Positions 9,760 through 19,381 of a stretch of 64,000 nucleotides of DNA are shown here, piece after piece. The stretch is from Chryseobacterium sp. ISL-80. GTDB lineage: Bacteria; Bacillota; Bacilli; Bacillales; Cytobacillaceae. The notes under the pieces were generated by a model. It made no database searches, was not told where the DNA came from, and saw nothing but the letters and a program-made list of their open reading frames with translations. The DNA lies in assembly GCA_018613055.1 (NCBI GenBank), contig JAGGQZ010000004.1, positions 62,001 to 126,000 on the forward strand. Direction: 5' to 3'. The position numbers and the translations under genes were made by a program. Position 1 is the first letter of the stretch. The number at the start of each line of letters is the position of its first letter.

Positions 9760-10370
9760 GTCCGGGCTACTTTTGACAGAGTAGAACGCACCTGGGTCAC
9801 TTCGGATATTTTGAGCGCCTACGCTTGCTGTTTTGTCCGAACTGAGGTGACTTCAGACATTTTAAGCAGTCTGGCTTGCTGTATTGTCCGAACCTGGGGA
9901 GACTTCGGACATTTTAAGCACCCACGCTTGCTGTTTTGTCCGAACCTGGCGCGACTTCGGACATTTTGAACGCCCTCGCTTGTTGTTTTGTCCGAACCTT
10001 GGGTCACTTCAGACATTTTGAGCGCCCGCGCTTGCTGTTTTGTCCGAACCTGGCGGGACTTCAGACATTTTGAGCGCCCACGTTTACTGATTTGTCCGAA
10101 CCTTGGGTGACTTCAGACATTTTGTTCCCCAAATGCTTGTTATTTTGTCCGAACCTGGGGAGACTTCGGACATTTTAAGCGCCCACGCTTGCTGTTTTGT
10201 CCGAACCTGGCGCGACTTCGGACATTTTGAGCGCCCCACGCTTGCTGTTTTGTCCGAACCCGGCATCACTTCGGACATTTCGAGTACCAACTCATCCTGT
10301 TTTGTCCGAACCCGGCACCACTTCAGACATTTCGAGCGCCCGCGCTTGCTGTTTTATCCGAACTTAAAAC
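9760..10370 (+). repeat. Tandem array 1: about ten 52-bp units with GTCCGAA...TTCGGAC hairpins
   Basis: GTCCGAAC recurs at 9835, 9886, 9938, 9990, 10042, 10094, 10147, 10199, 10252 and 10304 (spacing 51-53, mostly 52), with degenerate copies at each end (9760, 10356). Each unit has a 7-bp inverted repeat GTCCGAA/TTCGGAC (some units read TTCAGAC, one mismatch), then ATTTT, then a GC-rich block like GAGCGCCCACGCTTGCTG. It fills the gap between the app operon terminator and the small membrane gene. No conserved coding frame and no CRISPR spacers are present. Sequence is unlike the flanks, and the function is unknown. Confidence 0.93.
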
Positions 10371-10406
10371 ACGTTCCGCGCGCTAAACCTAGAAAAATAG
10401 CCAAAA

Positions 10407-10438
10407 TAAAAAATCTACCTGTGTATGGTAGATTTTTT
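10407..10438 (-). terminator. Terminator of the app operon (yjbA-proximal copy)
   Basis: AAAAAATCTACC and GGTAGATTTTTT flank a 7-nt loop; the hairpin works on both strands and abuts the AppC stop codon. Confidence 0.85.
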
Positions 10439-11345
10439 AACGGCGTGATCTTGGGTTCAATGCGTCTTTCAGGCCTTCACCTACGAAGTTGATGGACAAA
10501 ATCGTCAGTGTGATGGCAAGGGCTGGTGGAATCCAGATCCACGGCTTTCCTTGTAATACGTCTGGTTCATTTGCGAATGCAAGCATGTTGCCCCAGCTTG
10601 GGATTTCAGATGGTACACCAAAACCAAGGAAGCTTAGTCCTGTTTCTGCGACAATCATGGAAGCAAACAAAATTGTTGCTTGTACGATAATGGTAGAAAG
10701 GACGTTTGGAAGCAAATGCTTTGTGATTACTTTGAATGGTGAACATCCGATGGAAATGGCAGCAAGAATGTATTCATTCTCTTTTTCCGCCAAGATCTTG
10801 CTTCGGACAATACGTGCTACCCCGCCCCAGCTCAGCAAACTGATAACCATGATCAGGATAACAAGACCATTGATTTTACCATAGAAAATTGTAGCCAATA
10901 CGATAACGAATACCAGGAATGGGAAGTTCAGGACGAAGTCAGTAAAACGCATCAGCATACTGTCCACGATTCCGCCGAAGTATCCAGCGATTGAACCTAC
11001 AATTGTTCCAAAAATGATAACGAATAGTGTACAGCTAATTCCGACTAGAAGGGATACCCTTCCGCCATACAATAATCTCGTGAAAACATCCCGGCCATTT
11101 TTATCCGTTCCCAGCCAGTGCTCTGCGGATGGCTTCAAGGACATTTGACTGATATTGATTTTCGTAATATCGATTGTAGTGATGTATGGAGCCAGGAAAG
11201 AGACAACGGTAACGATAATCAAAAAGATCAGACTTGTCATCGCAAGCTTGTTCTTAATGAACTTCTTGCGAGCAATGGCCCAAGGAGACAAGCCTTTTTC
11301 CGGCTTCAGGTTAATCTGTGTATTTTTTGCTGTAGAAACTTCCAT
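10437..11345 (-). CDS. appC: Peptide ABC importer permease AppC
   Basis: OppC-type membrane permease of about 302 aa: a first membrane segment near residue 30, then the BPD_transp_1 domain with the characteristic AETGLSFLGFGVP segment near 255. Second ATG (11345) chosen because AAGGAGG lies 6 nt before it; the first ATG directly abuts the ribosome site. Last gene of an appDFABC-ordered operon, 11 bp after appB. Expected to import oligopeptides with AppB; the substrate range is not readable from sequence. Confidence 0.9.
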   Translation of the reverse strand: MEVSTAKNTQINLKPEKGLSPWAIARKKFIKNKLAMTSLIFLIIVTVVSFLAPYITTIDITKINISQMSLKPSAEHWLGTDKNGRDVFTRLLYGGRVSLLVGISCTLFVIIFGTIVGSIAGYFGGIVDSMLMRFTDFVLNFPFLVFVIVLATIFYGKINGLVILIMVISLLSWGGVARIVRSKILAEKENEYILAAISIGCSPFKVITKHLLPNVLSTIIVQATILFASMIVAETGLSFLGFGVPSEIPSWGNMLAFANEPDVLQGKPWIWIPPALAITLTILSINFVGEGLKDALNPRSRR

Positions 11346-11356
11346 AGCCATCCTCC

Positions 11357-12322
11357 TTAATCCAGCCTGATCCTTGGATCAACAATTCCATATAGTATAT
11401 CTGCAACCAGGTTTCCAAACAAAGTCAAGAATGAGAACATCATCGTCAATGTCATAAGAACCGGATAGTCTCTTTGACTGACAGAGTTCAAGAATAATTG
11501 ACCGATTCCAGGATAAGTGAAAATCGTTTCGGTGATGATTGCTCCACCAACGAGTGCTACGATATCAAATCCAAGGAAGGTAATCAGCGGAATGATTGAA
11601 TTACGCAAAATATGCTGATTGTAAATTTTCTTTTCAGGTGTTCCTTTAGCTCTTGCCGTTCTTACAAAGTCCTTACGGCTGTTTTCTATAATGTCATTAC
11701 GCAGGAATTGCGTATAGCTTGCAGTACTCAATAGACCTAAAACAAGTGCTGGTAAGAATACATGGTGTACTCTGCTTAACCAGTATGCAGCTGTTCCTTC
11801 TGTCGTGGATATATCAACCGATCCGTTTGAAGGGAACCAGCCTAAATTGAATGAAAAGAAATAGATGGCAAACACACCCGCAACGAATGAAGGCAGTGCC
11901 AATCCTATATAGTTCGCGGTGCCTATGACGTTGTCGCCAATTGTATACGGCTTTCTGCCGGCATAAATTCCCATGATAAACGCTAGAATATAAGTGATTA
12001 AAATACTGGAGAAACCAAGAAAAATAGTATTAGGCAAACGTTCACCAATGATTTCACTCGCTGGGATTTTATAACGGGTCGATTTCCCGAAATCTCCCTG
12101 CATGAAGTTTGAAATCCATGTGAAATATTGAATGTGGATTGGGTCATTGTAACCAAGCTTCTCGCGCATCTCTTCTATGTATGCCGGATCCGTATTATTC
12201 GGATCGATCTCCCCACTGAGTGAGTCCCCTGGCATAAGTTTCGCCAGGGAAAACACTACGATGGAGATAAGGAAAAGCATAGGAATCATTCCGAGTATGC
12301 GTCGTAAACTGTACTTAAGCAT
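11357..12322 (-). CDS. appB: Peptide ABC importer permease AppB
   Basis: OppB-type permease, about six membrane segments. It carries RTARAKGTPEKKIYNQHILRN, the coupling-helix region, near residue 210 and ends IVDPRIRLD, a normal family terminus. ATG 12322 has AAGGAGA six bases upstream; an ATG two codons earlier is a poorer alternative. It lies 37 bp downstream of appA with no hairpin between, unlike the equivalent junction of the other two importers here. Confidence 0.9.
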   Translation of the reverse strand: MLKYSLRRILGMIPMLFLISIVVFSLAKLMPGDSLSGEIDPNNTDPAYIEEMREKLGYNDPIHIQYFTWISNFMQGDFGKSTRYKIPASEIIGERLPNTIFLGFSSILITYILAFIMGIYAGRKPYTIGDNVIGTANYIGLALPSFVAGVFAIYFFSFNLGWFPSNGSVDISTTEGTAAYWLSRVHHVFLPALVLGLLSTASYTQFLRNDIIENSRKDFVRTARAKGTPEKKIYNQHILRNSIIPLITFLGFDIVALVGGAIITETIFTYPGIGQLFLNSVSQRDYPVLMTLTMMFSFLTLFGNLVADILYGIVDPRIRLD

Positions 12323-12359
12323 ATGCATTCTCCTTAACTGAATAGGTGGTACTTAGCAA

Positions 12360-14081
12360 TTATTGCTTGATCCACCATTCATGAGGTGAGTTAGAACCAG
12401 AAACGTCGAACTTAACGCCTTGAACGCGCTTAGCAACAGCCATAACTTCTTCTAGTTCAAGAATTGGAAGTGCTGGTACTTCTTCGTTGAAGATCTTCTG
12501 CCAGTCAGCATACAATTGTGCACGCTTCTCAGTGTCAGTTCCTACAACTTCAAGGTCAACAGCATCTTCAAGAAGCTTTTGAGCGTCGTCATTTACCCAA
12601 CGAGGGTAGTTCCATACAGATTCAATGCCCCAAAGTGGTAGTGGATCTGGATCAGCGCCAGTTCCCCATCCGCCGTAGAATACTTCTAGAGCTGGGTCAT
12701 CTTTTTCAAGTTGATCGTAGTAAAGGTTAACATCAGTCATTTGAAGCTCAGATTTCAAGCCAACTTCTTCCCAGTACTGAGTCATAGCTTTAGCACGTGC
12801 TTCGAAAGTTGGGTTGCCAGTTGCGTAGTGAGAGAACTTAACAGTGAACTTCTCGCCTTTTGGATCTTCACGGAAGCCGTCTCCGTCCTTATCAACATAA
12901 CCAGCTTTATCAAGAATTTCTTTCGCTTTTTCTGGGTTGTATTCGTATTGGATCGGCATATCTTCGTTAGGTGCTGCAATCCAGTGTGAAGATGGGATTG
13001 GACGGTTAAGCGGTTTGCCTAATCCGCTGAAGAATGCATCTGTCCACGCTTGGCGGTCGATTGCGAACAGCATAGCTTGGCGCAATTCTTTGCTTGCGTA
13101 CTTATCTTTGTCCATTACGTTTTTCTTGCCATCGTATTTACCAAGTTTGAAACCGATATAGTAGTAAGATAAGCCAGGATATTTTACTACTTCAACATTG
13201 TCAAGCGCTTCAATTTCAGGAAGAACTGTTGGGTGGAATGGAGTCATGTCAAGTGTTCCATTCTTAAGTTCACCAGTTGTAAGTGAAGTATCGATAACTT
13301 TAACAATGATCTTTTCAATATGCGGCTTGCCTTTCCAGTAGTCTTCATTACGAGTAAGCTCTACTGATTCACCAGGGATAACCTTCGTTACCTTGTAAGG
13401 GCCAGTTCCTACAGGCTTAGTACGAACCTGCTCAGAAGCAGCCATGTCTTTAGGGTCGATTCCTTCGAATTCCTTGCGAGAAAGCGGGTAAGCCCAAACA
13501 TTCTCAAGGTTGTTTACGCGAGCTTTGTCAAAAGTGATTTTCAAAGTATAGTCATCAACTACTTCAAGACCTGAGATTTTGTCAGCCTTTCCTTCGTTGA
13601 ATTCCTTAGCACCTTCGATTGTGTTAACGTTAGACCAGCGCTGGTGTTCTCCACCAAGTTTAGCAATAGTTTCAAGAGCGAATACCCAGTCATTAACTGT
13701 CAATTCTTCGCCATTGTGCCATTTTACGCCTTTTTCAAATGTGAAAGTGAAAACTTTGTTATCATCAGTCTTCCAGCTGGCGATGTTTGGCTCAGCCTTA
13801 AGGTTTTCATCATAGTCGATCAATGCATCGTCGAAGAATGCGATGATGTCATCGTCTCCGTCAGCATCGTAGAAGTTCCAGTTCAAAAGGCCTTTGAACT
13901 CAGAGCTTAAAGCGTAAGTCAATGTACCGCCATCCTGCGGTCCTGATTCTTCTGCAGCGTTGTCTTTGTCGCCGTCTTTCGGTTCGTTTGATGCTTTTTC
14001 TTTGTCTCCTCCGCTGCACGCAGCAAGGAATGTCGATAAAACCAATACTAGCATCGCTAGCCAAAGCAATGGTTTCTTCAT
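12360..14081 (-). CDS. appA: Peptide-binding lipoprotein AppA
   Basis: Solute receptor with a lipoprotein signal (LAAC, lipid on Cys22), a charged linker rich in Asp, Glu and Lys, and an SBP_bac_5 domain, 573 aa in total. A DKDGDGFRED loop near residue 400 resembles calcium-binding loops often seen in the App/Dpp branch. GGGGGG precedes ATG 14081. Third gene of the operon, so it is made after the two ATPases. It belongs to the same superfamily as oppA but the sequence is clearly different, which suggests a different peptide preference. Confidence 0.9.
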   Translation of the reverse strand: MKKPLLWLAMLVLVLSTFLAACSGGDKEKASNEPKDGDKDNAAEESGPQDGGTLTYALSSEFKGLLNWNFYDADGDDDIIAFFDDALIDYDENLKAEPNIASWKTDDNKVFTFTFEKGVKWHNGEELTVNDWVFALETIAKLGGEHQRWSNVNTIEGAKEFNEGKADKISGLEVVDDYTLKITFDKARVNNLENVWAYPLSRKEFEGIDPKDMAASEQVRTKPVGTGPYKVTKVIPGESVELTRNEDYWKGKPHIEKIIVKVIDTSLTTGELKNGTLDMTPFHPTVLPEIEALDNVEVVKYPGLSYYYIGFKLGKYDGKKNVMDKDKYASKELRQAMLFAIDRQAWTDAFFSGLGKPLNRPIPSSHWIAAPNEDMPIQYEYNPEKAKEILDKAGYVDKDGDGFREDPKGEKFTVKFSHYATGNPTFEARAKAMTQYWEEVGLKSELQMTDVNLYYDQLEKDDPALEVFYGGWGTGADPDPLPLWGIESVWNYPRWVNDDAQKLLEDAVDLEVVGTDTEKRAQLYADWQKIFNEEVPALPILELEEVMAVAKRVQGVKFDVSGSNSPHEWWIKQ

Positions 14082-14125
14082 GGTTTTCCCCCCGTTTTTC
14101 TTTTATTTTTTGTAAAAATTATGCC

Positions 14126-15112
14126 CTAGTAAAGGTGGCAAGCAACCTGATGTCCTGGCTTCACCTCCTTTAAAGCTGGCTTCACTTGGGAACACTCTGC
14201 CATCGCAGCCGGGCAGCGTGGGTGGAATGGACATCCTGTCGGCGGGTTCAGTGGACTTGGCACATCTCCCTCGAGAACGATCCTTTCTTTTTTCCTGCGC
14301 GGGTCTGGCATTGGAATGGCTGAGATCAAAGCCTGGGTATATGGGTGGAGCGGCTCAGCATACATGCTGTTGCGGTCGGCAATTTCAACCATATTGCCGA
14401 GGTACATTACACCGATCCGGTCACTCATATGTTTAACGACACTAAGGTCATGAGCGATGAATAAAAAAGTAAGATCAAATTCCTTCTGAAGTTCTTTTAA
14501 AAGATTGAGAACCTGGGATTGTACAGAAACGTCAAGTGCAGATACCGGCTCATCCGCAATGATGAGTTTTGGTCTCAACGCTAGCGCTCTGGCAATGCCG
14601 ATCCTTTGTCTTTGTCCGCCGGAAAATTCATGGGCGTATTTATAATAAGCATCTTCAGGAAGACCTACTTTGTTCAATAAATCCATTACCTCATCCTTCA
14701 AGTCCTTCATGCTGACATTCTTGAAGTTCCTGATTGGTTCGGAAACGATGTCGCCAACCATTTGCATCGGATTCAGCGAAGCATATGGATCCTGGAAAAC
14801 CATTTGGATATCCTGGCGGATTGCCTGGAGTGTTTTGCCTCTCAGTTTGGTGATATCCTTTCCTTCAAAAAGGATCTCTCCATCAGTAGCATTCAACAGG
14901 CGGATGATTGTCCTTCCCGTTGTTGATTTGCCGCAGCCTGATTCTCCTACAAGTCCAAGTGTTTCACCCTTCTTGATTTCGAAGGATACATCATCGACTG
15001 CCTTGACGTTTCCGATTGTACGTCTGAAGAAACCGCCTTTTACAGGATAGTAGGTTTTAAGATTCTTGATTTCCAGCAAATTCTCTTTTTCTACTAAAGT
15101 TGTATTGCTCAT
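14126..15112 (-). CDS. appF: Peptide ABC importer ATP-binding protein AppF
   Basis: ATPase with Walker A GESGCGKST, signature SGGQRQR and Walker B LIIADEPVSALD. The C-terminus has the cysteine cluster GCPFHPRCPAAMAEC...ACHLY, the oligopeptide-transporter motif that can hold an iron-sulfur centre; OppF at 635 lacks it. Start ATG 15112 overlaps the appD stop by one base (TAATG). 328 aa is normal. Confidence 0.92.
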   Translation of the reverse strand: MSNTTLVEKENLLEIKNLKTYYPVKGGFFRRTIGNVKAVDDVSFEIKKGETLGLVGESGCGKSTTGRTIIRLLNATDGEILFEGKDITKLRGKTLQAIRQDIQMVFQDPYASLNPMQMVGDIVSEPIRNFKNVSMKDLKDEVMDLLNKVGLPEDAYYKYAHEFSGGQRQRIGIARALALRPKLIIADEPVSALDVSVQSQVLNLLKELQKEFDLTFLFIAHDLSVVKHMSDRIGVMYLGNMVEIADRNSMYAEPLHPYTQALISAIPMPDPRRKKERIVLEGDVPSPLNPPTGCPFHPRCPAAMAECSQVKPALKEVKPGHQVACHLY

Positions 15113-16134
15113 TATGCCTTGACTCCTTCTTTTGGCATACTTGCTTCATATAGAATGCACGCCACTTCATGACCTTGTTCAACCTCTCCAAGCTGTGGAG
15201 TGATGCTTGTACACTCTGGCATTGCTTTCGGGCAGCGGTTCGCGAATCGGCAACCGGTTGCCGGCATATTCTTAAGTGATGGAACAATTCCTTTGATTGA
15301 GCTTAATTCTTCTTTATCCTCATCCATTTTCGGAATAGCGCCCATCATCAGTTCAGTGTATGGATGCTTAGGGTTATAGAAAAGTGTGTCAACATCTGCC
15401 CGCTCAACGATCCTGCCGGCATACATTACGATAACCTCATCACACATTTCTGCGACGACGCCAAGATCGTGCGTGATCATGATGACGGACATATCATTTA
15501 CTTCCTGGATGCTTTTGAGCAATTCAAGAATCTGCGCCTGGACAGTAACATCCAATGCTGTAGTAGGCTCGTCCGCAATTAGAAGCTTTGGCTGGTTCGC
15601 AATCGCCATGGCGATCATGACCCTTTGTCTCATACCACCGGACAACTGGTGCGGATACTCATCAACTATCTTTTCTGGACGTGAAATGCCGACGCTCTTC
15701 AATAAAGCTACGCTCTTCTGCCTTGCTTCTGCTTTTGAAATTTTCGTATGGTTGAACAAAACTTCCTGCAGCTGGAATCCTATCGTGAAAACTGGATTCA
15801 TCGATGTCATTGGTTCCTGGAAGATCATCGAGATATCGCGGCCGCGGATTTTATTCATTTCTTTTTCTGACATCTTTTCAAGATGAACGCCTTCAAATAC
15901 GATTTCTCCACCGCGAATCTTGCCTACTCCTTTTGGAAGAAGCTGCATGACCGAAAGACTCATTACTGATTTCCCGCACCCTGATTCGCCAACAACCCCG
16001 ACAATCTGTCTTGGTTTGACAGCAAAACTAACCTTGTCTACAGCGTTATAAAATTCACCATCAATATTAAATGCTGTTTCAAGGTTCTTGACCTCTAGCA
16101 AAGGTGCTTCGTTATGTATTGAATAGTTGCTCAT
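15112..16134 (-). CDS. appD: Peptide ABC importer ATP-binding protein AppD
   Basis: First gene of the yjbA-proximal appDFABC operon. Walker A GESGCGKS, signature SGGMRQR and Walker B LLIADEPTTALD are intact, and the C-terminal cluster GCRFANRCPKAMPEC...ACILYE is complete. AGAAGGTG precedes ATG 16134. 340 aa is normal. The upstream 170 bp carry an AT-rich promoter region and a CodY-like site. Confidence 0.92.
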   Translation of the reverse strand: MSNYSIHNEAPLLEVKNLETAFNIDGEFYNAVDKVSFAVKPRQIVGVVGESGCGKSVMSLSVMQLLPKGVGKIRGGEIVFEGVHLEKMSEKEMNKIRGRDISMIFQEPMTSMNPVFTIGFQLQEVLFNHTKISKAEARQKSVALLKSVGISRPEKIVDEYPHQLSGGMRQRVMIAMAIANQPKLLIADEPTTALDVTVQAQILELLKSIQEVNDMSVIMITHDLGVVAEMCDEVIVMYAGRIVERADVDTLFYNPKHPYTELMMGAIPKMDEDKEELSSIKGIVPSLKNMPATGCRFANRCPKAMPECTSITPQLGEVEQGHEVACILYEASMPKEGVKA

Positions 16135-16163
16135 TAGGACACCTTCTCACATTTAAATAATAA

Positions 16164-16178
16164 AATATTCTGCATATT
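16164..16178. promoter_or_regulatory. CodY-like operator upstream of appD
   Basis: AATATTCTGCATATT matches AATTTTCWGAAAATT at 12 of 15 positions, 30 bases ahead of appD. A weak promoter (TTGAAA, 17 bp, TAACAA on the minus strand, about 16236-16208) lies upstream. In B. subtilis the app operon is a CodY target; this site is inferred. Confidence 0.35.
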
Positions 16179-16268
16179 CGATATATTTTAATAAAATGTT
16201 ATTACAGATTTGTTACATTTGCAATACTTATTTTTCAATTGGGAAATTTAATATTTTTCTAAATTAAT

Positions 16269-16297
16269 AAAAAACCCTGCAATATCAGGGTTTTTTT
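16269..16297 (-). terminator. yjaZ terminator
   Basis: Minus-strand AAACCCTG / CAGGGTTT hairpin followed by TTTATTAATT, directly after the yjaZ stop. Confidence 0.85.
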
Positions 16298-16312
16298 AAA
16301 ATAATTAAAATA

Positions 16313-17097
16313 TTAAAATTTTAGCAACTTTGTAAATTCATTGGCAGGATAATAGAATGATGCTTTTTCAGAAAAATTTCCATGTTGCTTATATTGTTTT
16401 ATAATTTCATAGCCCATGGCATAACCAAGGTGCCTTGGCTTGCTTCCCAACCCGAATAAAATTTGGTCATGCTCCCGATCATTCCGTGTTAGTGACAGCT
16501 TATTTTTAAGCTCTTCCTCCCAAAAGCCGGCCAATGTTTTTGTCGAATATCGCCTGCTCCATTCGCCAGTATATTCCACACCGCATTGGGTGGCGACAGC
16601 ATGCTCTGCCAGACCTTCCAGAATGATTGAATCAAGCAGTGTATAATCAGCAGGACTTTTCTTTTGTGCCTGCATCCTGCATACATGATGGTATTCATGG
16701 ACAAATAATGCTTCCAATTCTTTTATGTCTTCAAGCGGAGTCAGGAAAATAAACATTTTATCAATAAAAGACAAGCCTGACTTTTCGTTGCCTTCTTTCA
16801 TCAACCTTGAATTGGTTACATCCATGGGGAAAATGAAAATCGGAATATCCGGCCCTTTCCATTTCCGTTGGTATTTACGAAAGATCTTTTCAGTTGCTGA
16901 CCAGAATTTTTCTGATTTTAGTTCCTCAAAAATCTTTTTGCTTCTTCGCTCCGGCTTGTACATGCCAAAGTTCTTTAAATAACTGTATACTTTTTTGGCT
17001 TCAGCATCACCAGCAAAAAAAGCAAGCAGTTTTTCACATATAACCAGAGGCCTGTTGAAATCTGTTTCCAGCCATTCATCTGTCCTGACTACCCCAT
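16313..17097 (-). pseudogene. yjaZ: yjaZ, DUF2268 putative zinc protease, frameshifted at codon 2
   Basis: The 216 aa from ATG 16963 carry the DUF2268 core with the metalloprotease motif HEYHH. The homologous frame continues upstream without stops for 43 more codons (RTDEWLETDFNRPLVICEKL and so on) to a well-placed GGAGGGAGTAAG-ATG at 17097, but that ATG is in another frame: it reads ATG GGG TAG. One more G in the run at 17092-17095 would restore MGVVRTDEW and a protein of about 260 aa, the length known for YjaZ. The ATG at 16963 has no ribosome site. This may be a real frameshift or a homopolymer sequencing error. The gene is single, with its own terminator, between two app operons. Confidence 0.75.
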
Positions 17098-17193
17098 CTT
17101 ACTCCCTCCAGAATTCAACTTTACAGCTATTCTATGAAAGCCACAGCCAGCCGTTCTAGAATTCGCCTATTTTGCACCTAAAATTTTCCCAAC

Positions 17194-17216
17194 AAAAAAA
17201 CCAGGGGAATCCTGGC
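17194..17216 (-). terminator. Terminator of the fabF-proximal app-type operon
   Basis: Minus-strand CCAGG-ATTCC-CCTGG hairpin followed by seven T. Confidence 0.8.
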
Positions 17217-17264
17217 TCTGCTAACACATACACAAATGAATGAAAGTCTATTTATTTTCTGGAA

Positions 17265-18176
17265 TTACTCGTTAATCTTCGGGTCTAGCGCATCCCTCAG
17301 CCCATCCCCGACAAAATTAAAGCAAATGACAGTTAAAAGAATCATTAATCCCGGGGCCAGCGGGTACCACCATGATTTTAAAAGTATGGTGAAGTTCTGT
17401 GCGTCCTGCAGCATATTCCCCCAGCTTGCATGCGGCGGCTGAATGCCCAGCCCTAAATAGCTCAATCCCGATTCCGCCAGGATTACATAACCTACTGCAA
17501 GTGTAGCCGAGACGATGATTGGTCCCATGGCATTCGGCAGGATATGAGAGAAAATGATTGATGGCGTTTTTGTCCCAATCGTTTTGGATGCAAGGACAAA
17601 CTCTCTTGACCTTAACGAAAGGAATTCACCTCTGACCAATCGGGCAGTAGTTGTCCACCCCAATAGCGCGAAGATCAAAATAAGTTTATCCACGCCCGGC
17701 TTGAAAATCGTAACCAATGTAATCAATAAGAATATGGATGGAATCGAAAGGATGATATCGACGAATCTCATGATCATCGCATCAACAATCCCGCCTACAT
17801 AGCCGGCTACTGCTCCAAGGAAGGTGCCAATCGTAATCGACCCAAGCACGGAGGCGAAACCGACCAATAAAGAGATTCGGGCTCCATATAATAGTCTTGA
17901 TAAAACATCTCTGCCAAACCTGTCTGTCCCCAGCCAGTGTTCACTGTTCGGCGCCTGCAGTTTTATTAGCAGGTTTTGTTTGGAAGGTGAATACGGGGCG
18001 ATCACTGGCGCTAACAGTGCAGCAGTTATGATGATGATCAGGAAAATGCCGCCGAAAATGGCTAGTTTGTTTTTCATGAACTTCCTGACAATGATGCCAA
18101 GCATTGTATCATGCGAGGTGTTGACACCGTGCATTTCCAGACTGCCAGATTGTCCAGCTAGATTTGTTTTTGCCAT
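17265..18176 (-). CDS. Peptide ABC importer permease, AppC/OppC type (second app-like copy)
   Basis: 303-aa permease with a first membrane segment near residue 40 and the BPD_transp_1 domain; [16 protein letters not shown] near 245 is the OppC signature region. AGGGAGG precedes ATG 18176. Last gene of a D-F-A-B-C operon between fabF and yjaZ. Because this place is empty in B. subtilis, the operon is probably a later insertion or duplication. Peptide import is inferred from the family. Confidence 0.88.
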   Translation of the reverse strand: MAKTNLAGQSGSLEMHGVNTSHDTMLGIIVRKFMKNKLAIFGGIFLIIIITAALLAPVIAPYSPSKQNLLIKLQAPNSEHWLGTDRFGRDVLSRLLYGARISLLVGFASVLGSITIGTFLGAVAGYVGGIVDAMIMRFVDIILSIPSIFLLITLVTIFKPGVDKLILIFALLGWTTTARLVRGEFLSLRSREFVLASKTIGTKTPSIIFSHILPNAMGPIIVSATLAVGYVILAESGLSYLGLGIQPPHASWGNMLQDAQNFTILLKSWWYPLAPGLMILLTVICFNFVGDGLRDALDPKINE

Positions 18177-18187
18177 GTTTACCTCCC

Positions 18188-19138
18188 TTAATACTCGATC
18201 CTCGGATCAAAAATTGCGTACAGGATATCGGCGATCAAGTTTCCGATGACGACAAACACTGCCGAGATGACGGTCAGCCCCATGATTACCGGATAATCCC
18301 GCTGGAACGCAGAGTCCACGAACAACAAGCCAATCCCTGGCCAGGTAAAGATTTTTTCAACAATGACCGCTCCCCCAATGAAGGAAGGAATCATCAGGCC
18401 AAAAATGGTGATGACCGGGATGAGTCCATTTCGAAGCCCGTGTTTATAGATGACTTTGTTTTCCTTGAAGCCCTTTGCTCTCGCAGTCCTCATATAATCC
18501 TGCTTGATCACTTCCATCATGCTCGACCTCGTATAACGTGTCAGTCCCGCCATGTCTGCGGCGGCAAGAACAAATGCCGGCATGATCAAGTGGTGAATCC
18601 TGTCCCAGAGACTGAATGGAGCATTCAGGGTTGCGACCCCTCCTGTCGGGAACCAATTATTCTGGACGGCAAAAACCATGATCAGGATCAAGCCGAGGAA
18701 AAAGTTTGGTGTTGCGACACCGAGGAATGATGTGATAGTCACTGAATAGTCGAGCTTCGAATACGGTCTGGTTGCCGATATGACTCCAAAGGGAATCGAA
18801 ATCAACAATGCCAGCAAGGTGGAAACGACCATTAATAAAATGGTATTCGGCATCCTATTCATAATCATTTCTATTACAGGGACACCTTTGCGGATCAGTG
18901 AAGTGCCAAAGTCCCCTTGAAGCATGGCTCCCAGCCACTTCAAATACTGGATATGGATAGGGTCATTAAGACCGTATCTTTCCATGAACCTTGCCTTGTC
19001 CTCAGGGCTGATCGTCGGATCCATCATCAAGCTGGCAGGATCCCCGGGGGCCAGCTTCATGATGGCAAAAGAGACAATCGTAATGCCCAGCAGCAAAGGA
19101 ATGGCCATCAATATTCGGCGAATGATATAAGATAGCAT
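18188..19138 (-). CDS. Peptide ABC importer permease, AppB/OppB type (second app-like copy)
   Basis: 316-aa permease; starts [20 protein letters not shown] as OppB proteins do, contains [22 protein letters not shown] near 205, and ends [17 protein letters not shown] precedes ATG 19138. Its distance from the upstream receptor gene is unusually long (243 bp) and is filled with a hairpin and a dispersed-repeat-like sequence, which may lower its expression relative to the receptor. Confidence 0.88.
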   Translation of the reverse strand: MLSYIIRRILMAIPLLLGITIVSFAIMKLAPGDPASLMMDPTISPEDKARFMERYGLNDPIHIQYLKWLGAMLQGDFGTSLIRKGVPVIEMIMNRMPNTILLMVVSTLLALLISIPFGVISATRPYSKLDYSVTITSFLGVATPNFFLGLILIMVFAVQNNWFPTGGVATLNAPFSLWDRIHHLIMPAFVLAAADMAGLTRYTRSSMMEVIKQDYMRTARAKGFKENKVIYKHGLRNGLIPVITIFGLMIPSFIGGAVIVEKIFTWPGIGLLFVDSAFQRDYPVIMGLTVISAVFVVIGNLIADILYAIFDPRIEY

Positions 19139-19169
19139 GGCAATTCTCCTTTTAAAATTAAGAGATTAT

Positions 19170-19310
19170 AAGAAAAGCGCAAGCGCCTTGGTCTGCCCCG
19201 ACAAGCGCTGCAGCTGGACAAAGACTAGCGCAAACTCTGCCCGCCTTAAGAAGCACGTCCTCCCAAAAGCTATTGCTTTCGTTCGAGCGATGAATTGCTC
19301 TAAGAACTCT
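19170..19310. repeat. Dispersed-repeat-like sequence (AAGCGCAAGCGCCT family) within an app-type operon
   Basis: GAAAAGCGCAAGCGCCTTGG followed by CCCCGACAAGCGCTG resembles intergenic repeats I recognise from many Bacillaceae genomes. A shorter related piece (AAGCGAAAGCGCCTCGACAA) occurs at 62409. It is GC-richer than its surroundings and has no open frame with a ribosome site. Boundaries are approximate. Confidence 0.5.
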
Positions 19311-19348
19311 TTTTCCTGTGGCTGGCCGTTGTTACTGAAAATCTGAAA

Positions 19349-19369
19349 GGGAAGGGATGCTCCCTTCCC
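19349..19369 (-). terminator. Hairpin between receptor and permease genes (partial terminator)
   Basis: GGGAAGGGA / TCCCTTCCC with a 3-nt loop, followed on the minus strand by TTTCAGATTTTC, starts 12 bp after the receptor stop codon. The position parallels the hairpin between oppA and oppB. Confidence 0.6.
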
Positions 19370-19381
19370 CCCATCCTGATC

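Noticed and set aside
9760-10492. Reading frames on both strands within array 1 (9819-10016, 10084-10290, 10103-10492)
   Set aside because: They arise from the repeat. The protein also repeats every 52 residues as the frame shifts by one per unit, and no ribosome sites precede the starts.
18164-18730. 188-aa plus-strand frame
   Set aside because: Lies antisense to a clear AppB-type permease gene; codon pattern and homology support the minus strand.
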